Positions 8,407 through 17,647 of a stretch of 64,000 nucleotides of DNA are shown piece by piece. The stretch's first letter is position 1, and each line of letters opens with the position of its first letter. The stretch lies in the NCBI RefSeq assembly GCF_007830125.1, contig NZ_VLLG01000003.1:176247-240246 (forward strand). Reading direction: 5' to 3'. This DNA is from Chitinophaga japonensis (GTDB lineage: Bacteria; Bacteroidota; Bacteroidia; Chitinophagales; Chitinophagaceae). A model generated the notes under the pieces. That model did not search any database. It saw only the letters and a list, made by a program, of their open reading frames with translations, and was not told the origin of the DNA. A program made the position numbers and the translations under genes.

Positions 8407-8443
8407 AACAGCAGCACAGATCCGTTTGTGCTGCTGTTATTTT
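8407..8443 (+). terminator. Hairpin between lanA4 and lanC (partial terminator or processing site)
   Basis: A perfect 12-bp inverted repeat (8407-8418 with 8427-8438, 8-nt loop) is followed by ATTTT. It lies between the last precursor and lanC. In lanthipeptide operons such hairpins often let through only some transcripts, so that precursors are made in excess over enzymes. The structure is seen; leakiness is inferred from the same-strand gene that follows only 20 bases later. Confidence 0.7.
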
Positions 8444-8458
8444 AAACCCATATACGTT

Positions 8459-9676
8459 ATGAATAATGCAAAGCAAACCCGCAAGGTAATACAGGACATC
8501 AGCCAGGTACTGGACGGATTTATTAGAACAGACGAAGGCCACCCCGGCCTGCTGGGCGGCTACAGTGGGGCTGCATTATTCTACGCCTACTATTACCAGT
8601 TAACCGGTAAAAAACAGCACCTGGAAAATGTGCACCACGTCCTGCTCAGGAGCATCGCAGCCTTGTCGGAGCAGGAGCTGCCCCTGTCCCATTGCAGCGG
8701 GGTTTCCGGCATCGCCTGGTGCATTCAGCACCTGATACAGGCGGGATTTGCAGAAGGAGAAGGCATGCAGGACATTTTTGAAGAAGCGGATGCTATTCTC
8801 GGCAATTTCATGGAAGCGGACCTGCGCGACAATAACTACGATTTCCTGCACCAGGGCCTGGGCACCACCCTGTACTTCCTGGAACGCCTGCCGCATCCTG
8901 CCGCGGAAAAATACCTGCGGAGCGTGGTGGCCCAACTGGAAAAAGCGGCCGTGGTGCAGGAGACGGGACTAAGCTGGAAAGATCATTTTTCCCGCACCAG
9001 CCAGGAACTGTGGGAGCGGGACTGCTTTAACCTGGGACTGGCGCATGGCATGCCCGCCATCATTACCATCCTGGGAATGATTCATGAAAAAGGGATTGCT
9101 ACGGACGTTACCTTGCCGCTGATAGCCCACAGCGTGGACTGGCTGCTGGCCGTGCGTAATCCACCGGAGGGAGCGCATACCTCTTTATACCCTTCAATGG
9201 TGGGCATGCGCCGGGAAGCCATCAACGGCATGCAAAGCCGCCTGGGCTGGTGCTATGGAGACCTGAGCATTGCCATGACCTTGTGGAATACCGGCCGGCG
9301 CCTCCACCGGGAGGACTGGCTGCAGGCCGCCCGTGACATTTTTGAATATACCTTGCAGCACCGCAACAACAAGAACGGCAGCGTGCATGATGCCTGCCTG
9401 TGCCATGGCAGCGCCGGTATTGCGCACATATACCGCCGCGCCTACCTGGGCGCCGACGATGCGATGCTGCTGCAGGGCGCTGCGCACTGGACGCAGGAAA
9501 CCCTTACCATGAATACCTGGCAGGATGGCCTGGCTGGTTTTAAGTTCTACAGCCATCCTGAATATGTGAACAGCTATAATCTGCTGGAAGGCATTGCCGG
9601 CGTGGGACTGGCGCTGATCGCCTCCGTGGACGGCGATACGGAGCCGGCCTGGGACCGCTGCCTGTTGCTGTCGTGA
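8459..9676 (+). CDS. lanC: Lanthionine cyclase LanC
   Basis: Expected to add cysteine thiols to dehydrated Ser/Thr, closing the (methyl)lanthionine rings after LanB has acted. It is a 405-residue all-alpha toroid-type protein with the zinc-site residues in order: H196 in the NLGLAHGMPA loop, C265 in LGWCYGDLS, and C315-H316 in CLCHGSAG. Start ATG 8459 is preferred over 8426, which lies inside the upstream hairpin. It is co-oriented with the four precursor genes. No lanthipeptide exporter or immunity gene follows. Confidence 0.95.
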   Translation: MNNAKQTRKVIQDISQVLDGFIRTDEGHPGLLGGYSGAALFYAYYYQLTGKKQHLENVHHVLLRSIAALSEQELPLSHCSGVSGIAWCIQHLIQAGFAEGEGMQDIFEEADAILGNFMEADLRDNNYDFLHQGLGTTLYFLERLPHPAAEKYLRSVVAQLEKAAVVQETGLSWKDHFSRTSQELWERDCFNLGLAHGMPAIITILGMIHEKGIATDVTLPLIAHSVDWLLAVRNPPEGAHTSLYPSMVGMRREAINGMQSRLGWCYGDLSIAMTLWNTGRRLHREDWLQAARDIFEYTLQHRNNKNGSVHDACLCHGSAGIAHIYRRAYLGADDAMLLQGAAHWTQETLTMNTWQDGLAGFKFYSHPEYVNSYNLLEGIAGVGLALIASVDGDTEPAWDRCLLLS

Positions 9677-9832
9677 GGCTGCACTGATTCCCTGTATCTT
9701 ATCCAGTATGCAAAGAATTGCTGAAAATAGGGGCCTTTTCACTATATTACTGTAGTAATCTAAAATCTAAACCTGTATTCCTGATTAGCCCGGTTAACTG
9801 TGCCAAAATAGTTTACTGTAAATAAAATAACC

Positions 9833-10459
9833 ATGATCCGCGTGTATTTCGTAGATGACCATCCATTAGTGCTGGAAGGGTTGCGTTCCCTGCTCCGTTA
9901 TGAAACCGATATTGAGCTGGTAGGCCACACCCGGACCGGCCGCTCCTGCCTGTCCTTTTTAACCCAACACCCTGCCGATGTAATACTCATGGACACTATT
10001 CTACCCGATATCAGCGGCATTGACCTCTGTGCCGCCGTCAAAGCCAGGTACCCGGGCATTATTGTGCTGGGCCTGAGCTTTTTCAAGGAAAAGAAATATG
10101 TATGCGGTATGATGGACAGCGGCGCCAGCGGCTATGTGCTGAAGAATGCAGACAAGGAGGAACTGCTGCGCGCCATCCACACGGTACATGCAGGAAAAAC
10201 CTACCTGTCCTTTGACGCTTCGGAGGCTATCAGGGAGGAAACCAACGGTGCGGCCGGCCGGCATCCGCATCTCACCCGCCGCGAAAAAGAAATACTGCCG
10301 CTGATCGCGGAAGGCTATACCAACCCGGAAATAGCGGAGAAGCTGTTCATCAGCGCTACGACCGTAGACAGCCACCGCAAGAACTTACTGGCCAAGCTGA
10401 ATGCCCGGAATTCCGCGATGCTGGTCAAGTGCGCGATAGATAACAAACTGCTGGTATAA
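9833..10459 (+). CDS. NarL/FixJ-type response regulator
   Basis: A DNA-binding response regulator of 208 residues. The receiver domain at about 1-120 has D8-D9, the phosphoacceptor D54 in ILMDTILPDI and K104 in GYVLKNADKE. A C-terminal LuxR-type HTH follows at about 145-205 (LTRREKEILPLIAEGYTNPEIAEKL). The position normally held by a conserved Ser/Thr after beta-4 reads LSFF. No sensor kinase gene is adjacent. It lies 156 bp after lanC on the same strand, so it could control the lanthipeptide genes, but it could equally serve an unlinked kinase. Confidence 0.93.
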   Translation: MIRVYFVDDHPLVLEGLRSLLRYETDIELVGHTRTGRSCLSFLTQHPADVILMDTILPDISGIDLCAAVKARYPGIIVLGLSFFKEKKYVCGMMDSGASGYVLKNADKEELLRAIHTVHAGKTYLSFDASEAIREETNGAAGRHPHLTRREKEILPLIAEGYTNPEIAEKLFISATTVDSHRKNLLAKLNARNSAMLVKCAIDNKLLV

Positions 10460-10461
10460 GG

Positions 10462-10899
10462 CTATACTACTACCTGCAGCCCTGGCTTTGTATCCGGCTT
10501 CCTGCTAAGGAAGATCCCCGCCAGCGACAACAGCGTAAAGAAAATATTGAACGCTATATGCGTGGGGTAAGACATGTATCCCAGGATGCCTCCGCAGGAG
10601 CAGGGAATGTTGTCAAAGAAATAGAACAGGGTGACCAGGTACACGCTGAAGGTGAGCATCACGAAAAAAGATGCGTACAGCCCCAGCCTGCGGGTAGCCG
10701 GGATATTCAGCAGTATTACGATCAGGTATTCCACACCCAGTACAACGGGCGCCAGCAACGGCTTGCTGATGCCTGCCAGCAGGGGAGACTGTCCCATGGA
10801 GTCAATGAAACGGCCGTATTCCAGCGCTTTTACTGTGGGTGCGTAAATGAAAAGGATGGTTAACAGGAAGGTGATGATCACCAGGGATATCTTTTTCAT
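10462..10899 (-). CDS. MauE/DoxX-like redox-associated membrane protein
   Basis: A 145-residue integral membrane protein with four predicted hydrophobic segments (about 5-22, 48-66, 73-92, 110-128). The short motif IPCSCGGILGY before the last segment is typical of MauE-type proteins, which are linked to periplasmic disulfide exchange. The CxC pair suggests thiol redox work. In Bacteroidota such genes sometimes sit near peptide natural-product loci, so a link to the cysteine-rich lanthipeptides is possible but unproven. It converges with the response regulator with two bases between the stops. Confidence 0.72.
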   Translation of the reverse strand: MKKISLVIITFLLTILFIYAPTVKALEYGRFIDSMGQSPLLAGISKPLLAPVVLGVEYLIVILLNIPATRRLGLYASFFVMLTFSVYLVTLFYFFDNIPCSCGGILGYMSYPTHIAFNIFFTLLSLAGIFLSRKPDTKPGLQVVV

Positions 10900-10959
10900 A
10901 GTTAATTGGAGCTTATGCTCAATATAGGAAAATATTCCTCAACTAACAATGCCCCTTGC

Positions 10960-11931
10960 TCATTTCACCCCGGCCATTTGCTGCGTTTCCACATCCCATA
11001 CTTTTAACCGGAAACAGGCGCGGATGTCCCTGAAACGGAGCGAGGTGGTTTTGGGCTGCTGCAACGCCGGTATGGCTTTCATAGCTTCCGGCAGCCGGTA
11101 AAAAGGGATACGCGCATTCAGGTGGTGAATATGGTGGTAGCCGATATTGCCGGTAAACCAGGCCATTACCGGGTGCATTTTAATGTAGCTGGACGATAGC
11201 AGCGCCGCTTCATGATAGCACCAGTCCTCGTTACTGTTGAATGATACGCCGGGAAAATTATGTTGCGCATAAAAGAGGTAAGCTCCTATGCCACAGGCAA
11301 TAAAGAAAGGGATAAAGATGAACAGCAGCCAGCTCTGCCAGTCCAGCAGCAACAGCACTGCTACAGACACGCTTATATGCAGCACCAGCGCCAGCAGGGC
11401 ATCCAGGTGTTTGCGCGGGCTGCTTAAAAAAGATTTCAGGCACATACCCAGCAGGAACATGGAGAGGTAACCGAAGGTGATCGTCAACGGATGCCGGGTA
11501 GCGAGGTAAGCCCGCTGCCGGGCCGGCGCCAGCGACAGGAATTTCTTCCGCGTAAAAACAGGATAGGAGCCGATGTCGGCGCTGAACAGTTTGGAATTGT
11601 GTTTGTGATGATGATCATGGGAACGCTTCCAGATACTGGTGGGCGCCAGCACATACACCCCGAATACCGTCATAATGGCGTTGGCCAGCGGGGAGCGGTG
11701 CAGGATGGTGTGGTGCTGGTGATCATGATAGATCACGAACATGCGCACGATCAGCAGCCCTGCCAGTACGCTGCACGCCAGTTGAAGTAAGAAATGCGGC
11801 AGCAGCAGCGCACCTGCCAGTGATAATAGCAACAGTAATAACGTAGAAACCGTGTAGATCCAGCTCTTGTATCTGATTTCCTGGGCAAATGGCTTGGTAG
11901 CCAGTATCAGTTCTTTACCTTGTAACATCAT
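10960..11931 (-). CDS. Membrane fatty acid desaturase / hydroxylase family protein
   Basis: A di-iron membrane oxygenase of 323 residues. Three histidine clusters are visible: HDHQHHTILH (69-78), HDHHHKHN (105-112) and GYHHIHH late in the protein, separated by hydrophobic membrane segments (about 27-65 and 150-205). This matches the acyl-lipid desaturase/carotenoid hydroxylase superfamily, which inserts double bonds or hydroxyls using O2. The last histidine box resembles lipid desaturases. The substrate is not predictable. Its start overlaps the end of the upstream acyltransferase by 4 bp (ATGA), so the two are co-translated and probably act on the same lipid. Confidence 0.88.
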   Translation of the reverse strand: MMLQGKELILATKPFAQEIRYKSWIYTVSTLLLLLLSLAGALLLPHFLLQLACSVLAGLLIVRMFVIYHDHQHHTILHRSPLANAIMTVFGVYVLAPTSIWKRSHDHHHKHNSKLFSADIGSYPVFTRKKFLSLAPARQRAYLATRHPLTITFGYLSMFLLGMCLKSFLSSPRKHLDALLALVLHISVSVAVLLLLDWQSWLLFIFIPFFIACGIGAYLFYAQHNFPGVSFNSNEDWCYHEAALLSSSYIKMHPVMAWFTGNIGYHHIHHLNARIPFYRLPEAMKAIPALQQPKTTSLRFRDIRACFRLKVWDVETQQMAGVK

Positions 11932-12821
11932 ATTGCAGGTACGGTGCTTTGAGTGCGTTTATGTTTCCAGCGCCGGTGCGACCACAGCCAGGTAGCCGGT
12001 TGCGCTATAATGTCTTCTTCCAGTTGCTGCGTGTGCGCAGTCGTGATCTCGCCATCCTGTGTGGCCTTGGGCGTGGAGAACAACAGCCTGGCCATAACGG
12101 TGTAATACCCTCTTTTTACACGCTGTACGGTAACATACACCACCGGGCAGTTCATCTTCTGCGCGATCTTTTCCGTGCCTTTGAATACCGGCGTATCCTG
12201 GTGCAGGAAGTTCATCCAGTGCGCATTTTGTGGCTGTGGCGTTTGATCGGCTATGAAAGCAGTGGCATTTACTTCATTGCGGTGGGCCACCATATCCCGG
12301 AAGGTGTCCTGCATGGCAATGAGCTTTGTACCGAAGCGGGTACGCATTTTATACACCAGTTGATTGAAATGCGGGTTGGCCAGCGGGTGATAGATCACAT
12401 ATAGCTGCTGGGAGCAAAGTATGCTGAACGTATTGCCCGCCCATTCCCAGTTGCCTTTATGCCCCATTACCAGGATGGCGCTTTTTCCTTCCGCCGCCAG
12501 CTTGGAAAAGAGTGCCACGGTATCCGGGTGAAAGCTGCAATGCTTTACCATGGAACGCCTGCTGATGGTCAGCGTTTTAAAGGTTTCCAGGAACAGGTCG
12601 CAGAGGTAGCGGTAGAATGCTTTGCCGGTCTGCTTTATTTCCGTTTCACTTTTTCCCGGGAAGGCATTGCGCAGGTTCTCCGTCACTACTTTTTTACGGT
12701 AGCCCAGCACGTAATACAGCAGCAGGTATACAGTGTCTGATAACAAGTAAAGCAGCGGAAATGGCAGGAGCGATACCAGGTAAATAAACGGCAATGAAAG
12801 GTAATATAGCAATACGGGCAA
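11928..12821 (-). CDS. LpxL/HtrB-like lysophospholipid acyltransferase
   Basis: A 297-residue membrane-associated acyltransferase. An N-terminal hydrophobic anchor (about 5-37) precedes the catalytic HX4E motif in MGHKGNWEWAG, and a second conserved block (FIADQTPQ) follows. These features place it with lauroyl/myristoyl transferases that add secondary acyl chains to lipid A, and with related Bacteroidota enzymes for ornithine or amino lipids. It is translationally coupled to the downstream desaturase. The acceptor lipid is unknown. Confidence 0.88.
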   Translation of the reverse strand: MPVLLYYLSLPFIYLVSLLPFPLLYLLSDTVYLLLYYVLGYRKKVVTENLRNAFPGKSETEIKQTGKAFYRYLCDLFLETFKTLTISRRSMVKHCSFHPDTVALFSKLAAEGKSAILVMGHKGNWEWAGNTFSILCSQQLYVIYHPLANPHFNQLVYKMRTRFGTKLIAMQDTFRDMVAHRNEVNATAFIADQTPQPQNAHWMNFLHQDTPVFKGTEKIAQKMNCPVVYVTVQRVKRGYYTVMARLLFSTPKATQDGEITTAHTQQLEEDIIAQPATWLWSHRRWKHKRTQSTVPAI

Positions 12822-12986
12822 GTCTGGAATATTTAGCTGGCATTAGTAAAAATGTAAATATAATGTATTAATCGTTAGTTTTCATTACATAAAAGGGGTA
12901 TAATACTATATGTTTTGTTAAATCCACCACCATTCCCGAATTCTTTGGAATTGTAGTAAATTTAGATAGACCAGTATTCGCAGCCT

Positions 12987-14417
12987 TTGATCACGTTTAT
13001 CCTCAATAGCAACACCATCCATACCGATATGCCGCCCGGCATGTTGCTGCTGGATTTTATCCGTTATCACCAGCATCTTACCGGTACCAAAACAGGCTGC
13101 AATGAAGGCGACTGCGGGGCCTGTACCGTGCTGATGGGTACATTAAATAATAACGCATTGCAATACCGCTCTTTTACCTCCTGCCTTACCCCGCTGGGCA
13201 ATGTGCATGGCAGGCACGTGGTGACCATAGAAGGGATCAACCCGGAAGAGGGACTGAACCCCATACAGCAGGCCATGTACGCGGAATCCGCCACGCAATG
13301 CGGCTTTTGTACCCCGGGGTTTGTGATGTCGCTGGCAGGCTTTTGCCTGGGCCACCGGCCTGCTACCGCGGAGCAGGCCATTGCAGCCGTGGATGGCAAC
13401 ATCTGCCGCTGCACCGGTTATAAATCCATAGAAAGGGCCGCCGCCAAAGTGGCGCAGTTGCTGGCGCAGCGCGGGGACGCCGCCGCGGTGGATTTTGCGG
13501 TGGAGCAGCACCTGGTGCCTGCCTGGTTTGCCGGCATCCGGGAGCGGCTGCGCGCATTGCAGCTATCGGCGAACGGGGAGTTTGAGCCGGCGGACGATGT
13601 ACAGGCGCATTATGTAGGCGGCGGTACGGATGTATATGTGCAAAAGCCGGAGGAGATGAAACTGCAAGCCATCCGCTTCCTGTTTGACCAGCCGCCGCTG
13701 AACGGCATTGCCCGTGAAGGCGACCGCTGTGTGCTGGGACCGGCCGTTACGGTTACGGACCTGCTGGAATCGCCCCTTATTCAGCAATATTTTCCCCGCT
13801 TTCCTGCTTATGCCAGGCTGGTATCCTCCACACCTATCCGCAATATGGCTACCATTGGGGGTAATTTCATCAACGCATCGCCCATTGGCGATTTCACTAT
13901 TTTCTTCCTGGCGCTGGACGCCATGCTGGTATTAAGCAATGGCCGCAGCAGCCGGGAGCTGCCGTTGCGTACATTGTATAAAGGCTATAAAACACTGGAT
14001 AAAGCTCCGGAAGAATACATAGCGCAGGTGTGGTTTACCCTGCCGGGCGCCGGGCAGCAGTTCCATTTTGAAAAGGTAAGCAAGCGTACCCACCTGGATA
14101 TTGCCAGCGTCAATTCCGCCATCAGTCTTACCCTGGATGGTGATGCGATAAAGGAGGTACGCATTTCCGCCGGCGGGGTGGGGCCGGTGCCCATGCTGCT
14201 GGAAAAGACGGCCGCTTTCCTGCAGGGGCAGCCTTTGCGGGAAACGCTGGTACAGGCAGCCATTGCCATCGCGCAAACGGAAATAGCCCCTATCAGCGAT
14301 GCGCGGGGCACGGCGGAATACAAGCGGTTATTGTTAGGACAACTGATCAAAGCGCATTTTATCACCCTTTGCCCGCAGTTGCAGGCAGCAGCTATGTTAA
14401 ACCATGAACAATATTGA
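12987..14417 (+). CDS. xdhA: Xanthine dehydrogenase small subunit (2Fe-2S and FAD)
   Basis: The electron-transfer subunit of a molybdenum hydroxylase that oxidises hypoxanthine/xanthine to urate. Residues 1-150 are the two [2Fe-2S] domains: C38, C43, C46 and C66 bind the plant-ferredoxin-type cluster, and C105, C108, C140 and C142 (CGFCTPGFVM and CRCTGY) the second. About 200-370 is the FAD-binding domain (YVGGGTDVYV; the TIGGNFINASPIGDF loop), followed by the CO dehydrogenase flavoprotein C-terminal domain. The start is TTG at 12987; the next ATG would delete the first beta strand. It overlaps xdhB by 14 bp. Length (476) is normal for the two-subunit type. Confidence 0.94.
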   Translation: MITFILNSNTIHTDMPPGMLLLDFIRYHQHLTGTKTGCNEGDCGACTVLMGTLNNNALQYRSFTSCLTPLGNVHGRHVVTIEGINPEEGLNPIQQAMYAESATQCGFCTPGFVMSLAGFCLGHRPATAEQAIAAVDGNICRCTGYKSIERAAAKVAQLLAQRGDAAAVDFAVEQHLVPAWFAGIRERLRALQLSANGEFEPADDVQAHYVGGGTDVYVQKPEEMKLQAIRFLFDQPPLNGIAREGDRCVLGPAVTVTDLLESPLIQQYFPRFPAYARLVSSTPIRNMATIGGNFINASPIGDFTIFFLALDAMLVLSNGRSSRELPLRTLYKGYKTLDKAPEEYIAQVWFTLPGAGQQFHFEKVSKRTHLDIASVNSAISLTLDGDAIKEVRISAGGVGPVPMLLEKTAAFLQGQPLRETLVQAAIAIAQTEIAPISDARGTAEYKRLLLGQLIKAHFITLCPQLQAAAMLNHEQY

Positions 14418-16707
14418 TGCCCGCACACATGTAAGAGGCGCGTCCGTGTACCTGGACGATATCCCGCTGATCAACGGGACGCTGTTTGGCGCGGCCTTCG
14501 GATCGCCGGTGGCGCATGGCCGGGTGAACAGCCTGGATGTGGCAGCCGCTGCACAGATGCCGGGTGTGGTGCGGGTATTCACTTATAAGGATATTACCGG
14601 CGAGAACCAGATAGGCGGCATTATCCCCGATGAACCGCTCTTTGCCGAACAGGAAACGCATTTCTGCGGCATGCCACTGGCCTTTGTAGTGGCCACCAGC
14701 GTGGATGCCGCCAGGGCGGCAGTAAAGAAAATACAGGCAGACATTACGCCTTTGCCGGTGATCACCGATCCGCGGGAAGCGCAGGCCAAAGGGGAGCTGA
14801 TCATCCCGCCCCGCACCTTCCGCCTGGGCGATACCGCCAACGCCTGGCAGCAGTGCGCGCATATTTTTGAAGGCCGGGCCGATACCAACGGGCAGGAGCA
14901 TTTGTATATAGAAACACAGGGCGCTTACGCCGTGCCGCAGGAAAACGAGGTGATCAGAATTTATTCCTCCACCCAGGGGCCTACGGCAGTGCAGCGGGCC
15001 GTATCCAAAGCGCTGGGCCTGCCCATGCACCAGTTGGATGTGGAAGTGACCCGCCTGGGCGGCGGCTTTGGCGGAAAGGAAGACCAGGCCAATACCTGGG
15101 CCGCGCTTTGTGCGCTGGCGGCGCACCACTTGAAGAAACCGGTGAAGTACGCCCTGCACCGGATGGAAGACATAGCCATGACAGGCAAGCGCCATCCCTA
15201 TTCCTCTGATTTTAAAATAGGGCTGGATGCGGACCTGAAGATCATTGCCTATGAAGTGACCTTTTACCAGAATGCCGGCGCAGCGGCCGATCTTTCGCCG
15301 GCGGTGCTGGAGCGCACACTGTTCCACTGCACCAACAGCTATTTTATCCCGCATGTAACCGCCACGGCTTACAGTTGCCGTACCCACCTGCCGCCTAACA
15401 CGGCTTTCCGGGGATTTGGCGGCCCGCAGGGTATGTTCGTAATAGAGGCCGCCATCGCCAAAGCTGCTACGGCGCTGGGCGTACCGGCATCTGCGATCCA
15501 GCAGCAAAACCTGCACCATACCGGCGATACATTTCCTTACGGCCAGTTGGCGCAGAGCGAAGCGCCGGCCTGTTGGCAAAAGGCGGAGGAGCTGTATGAC
15601 GCAGCCGCCATACGGCAATCCATCCATGATTTCAATGTTGCCAATACCCTGTATAAAAAAGGCATGGCCTTTATGCCCGTGTGCTTTGGCATTTCTTTTA
15701 CCAAAACACTCATGAACCAGGCCCGTGCACTGGTGCATGTATATACGGATGGCAGCGTAAGCATCAGCACCGGCGCGGTGGAAATGGGGCAGGGGGTGAA
15801 TACCAAAATACTGCAGGTAGCGGCCCGCGCCTTCTCCATTCCCCCGGAGAGGATCAGGATACAACCCACCAGCACGTTCCGCATTGCGAATACATCGCCC
15901 TCCGCCGCCAGCGCCACTGCCGACCTGAATGGCAAAGCTACCTGGATGGCCTGCCAGGCCATTATGGAGCGGCTGAAACAGGTAGCGGCGGAAGCGCTGC
16001 AAACGGATACCGCTGCCATTACCCTGCAGGATGAACAGGTATTTGTGCATGGCAAAGCCAGTGGCTGGGACTGGAAAAAATTATTGATGGCCGCCTATGT
16101 AAAGCGGGTGAATTTATCCGAGCACGCCCATTACGCCACGCCCGGTATCCACTTTGACACCAGCCGGGAAAAGGGCCATCCCTTTGCGTATCATGTATAT
16201 GGCGCCGCCATCGTGGAAGTAACGGTGGATTGCCTGCGCGGTACTTATACCATAGATGCCGTAAAGGTGGTGCATGACTATGGCGCCAGCATGAATCCCG
16301 CCATTGACCAGGGGCAAATGGAGGGCGGCATTGTGCAGGGCATCGGCTGGATGACCATGGAAGAAGTGATCTATGACGCGGAAGGCCGGCTGCGCTCCAA
16401 TGCGCTGTCCACCTACAAGGTGCCGGATATATACGCCGTGCCCAAAACCATACAGTTGCAGGCGCTGGATACCCGGCAGGATAACCTGGCCATTTTCCGC
16501 TCCAAGGCGGTAGGAGAGCCGCCCCTGATGTACGGTATCGGCGCATGGTTTGCCCTGCGCGATGCCATACTGGCCTTTCACCCGGCGGCAGACATTCCCT
16601 TTTCAGCGCCCATGACGCCGGAAAAGGTATTGATGGCCTTATATTCGAAGAACGGAACGCCCGCACCACATGCAAAAACAGTTGATCACCTGGCAGTTGA
16701 TAAATGA
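14404..16707 (+). CDS. xdhB: Xanthine dehydrogenase molybdopterin subunit
   Basis: The catalytic subunit carrying the molybdenum cofactor. The 767-residue protein begins directly with the domain found in bacterial XdhB (DARTHVRGASVYLDDI). Cofactor-contact motifs are present: GGGFGGKEDQ (about 219-228), AFRGFGGPQG and EMGQGVNTK. The catalytic glutamate is E705 in AVGEPPLMYG. The 5' end overlaps xdhA by 14 bp and the 3' end overlaps xdhC by 38 bp, indicating one transcript with tight translational coupling. With uricase about 6 kb downstream, xanthine is a more likely substrate than other aldehydes or heterocycles. Confidence 0.94.
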   Translation: MNNIDARTHVRGASVYLDDIPLINGTLFGAAFGSPVAHGRVNSLDVAAAAQMPGVVRVFTYKDITGENQIGGIIPDEPLFAEQETHFCGMPLAFVVATSVDAARAAVKKIQADITPLPVITDPREAQAKGELIIPPRTFRLGDTANAWQQCAHIFEGRADTNGQEHLYIETQGAYAVPQENEVIRIYSSTQGPTAVQRAVSKALGLPMHQLDVEVTRLGGGFGGKEDQANTWAALCALAAHHLKKPVKYALHRMEDIAMTGKRHPYSSDFKIGLDADLKIIAYEVTFYQNAGAAADLSPAVLERTLFHCTNSYFIPHVTATAYSCRTHLPPNTAFRGFGGPQGMFVIEAAIAKAATALGVPASAIQQQNLHHTGDTFPYGQLAQSEAPACWQKAEELYDAAAIRQSIHDFNVANTLYKKGMAFMPVCFGISFTKTLMNQARALVHVYTDGSVSISTGAVEMGQGVNTKILQVAARAFSIPPERIRIQPTSTFRIANTSPSAASATADLNGKATWMACQAIMERLKQVAAEALQTDTAAITLQDEQVFVHGKASGWDWKKLLMAAYVKRVNLSEHAHYATPGIHFDTSREKGHPFAYHVYGAAIVEVTVDCLRGTYTIDAVKVVHDYGASMNPAIDQGQMEGGIVQGIGWMTMEEVIYDAEGRLRSNALSTYKVPDIYAVPKTIQLQALDTRQDNLAIFRSKAVGEPPLMYGIGAWFALRDAILAFHPAADIPFSAPMTPEKVLMALYSKNGTPAPHAKTVDHLAVDK

Positions 16708-17647
16708 CAGCTTGCAGCAACATGTACCCGTGATGCTGCTGTATGTGCTGCAAAGTAACGGCAGCAGCCCGGGCCGCGCCGGCTTTGTAATGGCGGTGAA
16801 TGCCGCCGGCGCTATGGAAGGCTCCATCGGTGGCGGCATTATGGAGCATAAGTTCACCGCCATGGCAAGGGAGCAACTACAGCAAAGCACCACCAACATC
16901 ACCATCCGCCAACAGGTGCATGATAAACAGGCGGCCAAAGACCAGAGCGGCATGATCTGCTCCGGCGATCAGACCATATTGCTGTACCCGGTAAAGGCAG
17001 CAGACGCCGCTGCCGTACAGGAAATTATTGCCTGCCTGCAAAACCACCGGCACGGCGTACTGCAGCTATCCCCGCAGGGCTTGCAGTTTGAAGCAACGGA
17101 CCTGGCCGGCGAAGATTATTATTTTACGCAACTATCTGCAACGGACTGGCGGTACCGGGGGCGCATCGGCTACCGGGATCATCTCTTTATCATCGGTGGC
17201 GGGCATTGCGCCCTGGCCCTTTCGGAACTGATGCAGCGGCTGGATTTTTATGTACATGTGTATGACGACCGTCCTGAGCTGCATACCCTGCTGCAAAATG
17301 ATTATGCGCATGAAAAACATGTTGTTAGTGACTACCGCGAACTGGCCGCTCTTATCCCTTCCGGCAGCCGGCATTACGTGGTGATCATGACCTTTGGCTA
17401 CCGCACGGATGATGTAGCCATCCGGGCGCTGCTGGATAAAAGGTTCCGGTATTTGGGCGTGCTGGGCAGCAAAAGCAAAATTGCCCGGATGTTTGAGGGG
17501 TATATGGATGAAGGTATACCGGCATCTTTTTTGAGCCGGGTACATGCACCCGTAGGCCTGGCGATCAATAGTCATACACCGGAAGAAATAGCGGTAAGTA
17601 TTGCAGCGGAAATGATAGGGGTGAGAAACGGGCATGTCGCAGGTTAG
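16670..17647 (+). CDS. xdhC: XdhC-type molybdenum cofactor insertion/maturation protein
   Basis: XdhC proteins bind the molybdenum cofactor, help sulfurate it and deliver it to XdhB. The 325-residue protein has the N-terminal XdhC/CoxI domain (HVPVMLLYVLQSNGSSPGRAGF and GSIGGGIMEHK, about 14-65) and a C-terminal Rossmann domain (FIIGGGHCALALSELM, about 170-190). It starts 38 bp inside the end of xdhB. Confidence 0.93.
   Translation: MQKQLITWQLINDSLQQHVPVMLLYVLQSNGSSPGRAGFVMAVNAAGAMEGSIGGGIMEHKFTAMAREQLQQSTTNITIRQQVHDKQAAKDQSGMICSGDQTILLYPVKAADAAAVQEIIACLQNHRHGVLQLSPQGLQFEATDLAGEDYYFTQLSATDWRYRGRIGYRDHLFIIGGGHCALALSELMQRLDFYVHVYDDRPELHTLLQNDYAHEKHVVSDYRELAALIPSGSRHYVVIMTFGYRTDDVAIRALLDKRFRYLGVLGSKSKIARMFEGYMDEGIPASFLSRVHAPVGLAINSHTPEEIAVSIAAEMIGVRNGHVAG

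Noticed and set aside
14392..16050. 552-codon minus-strand open frame across xdhB
   Set aside because: Complete shadow of xdhB, whose cofactor motifs are intact; no domain on the antisense frame.
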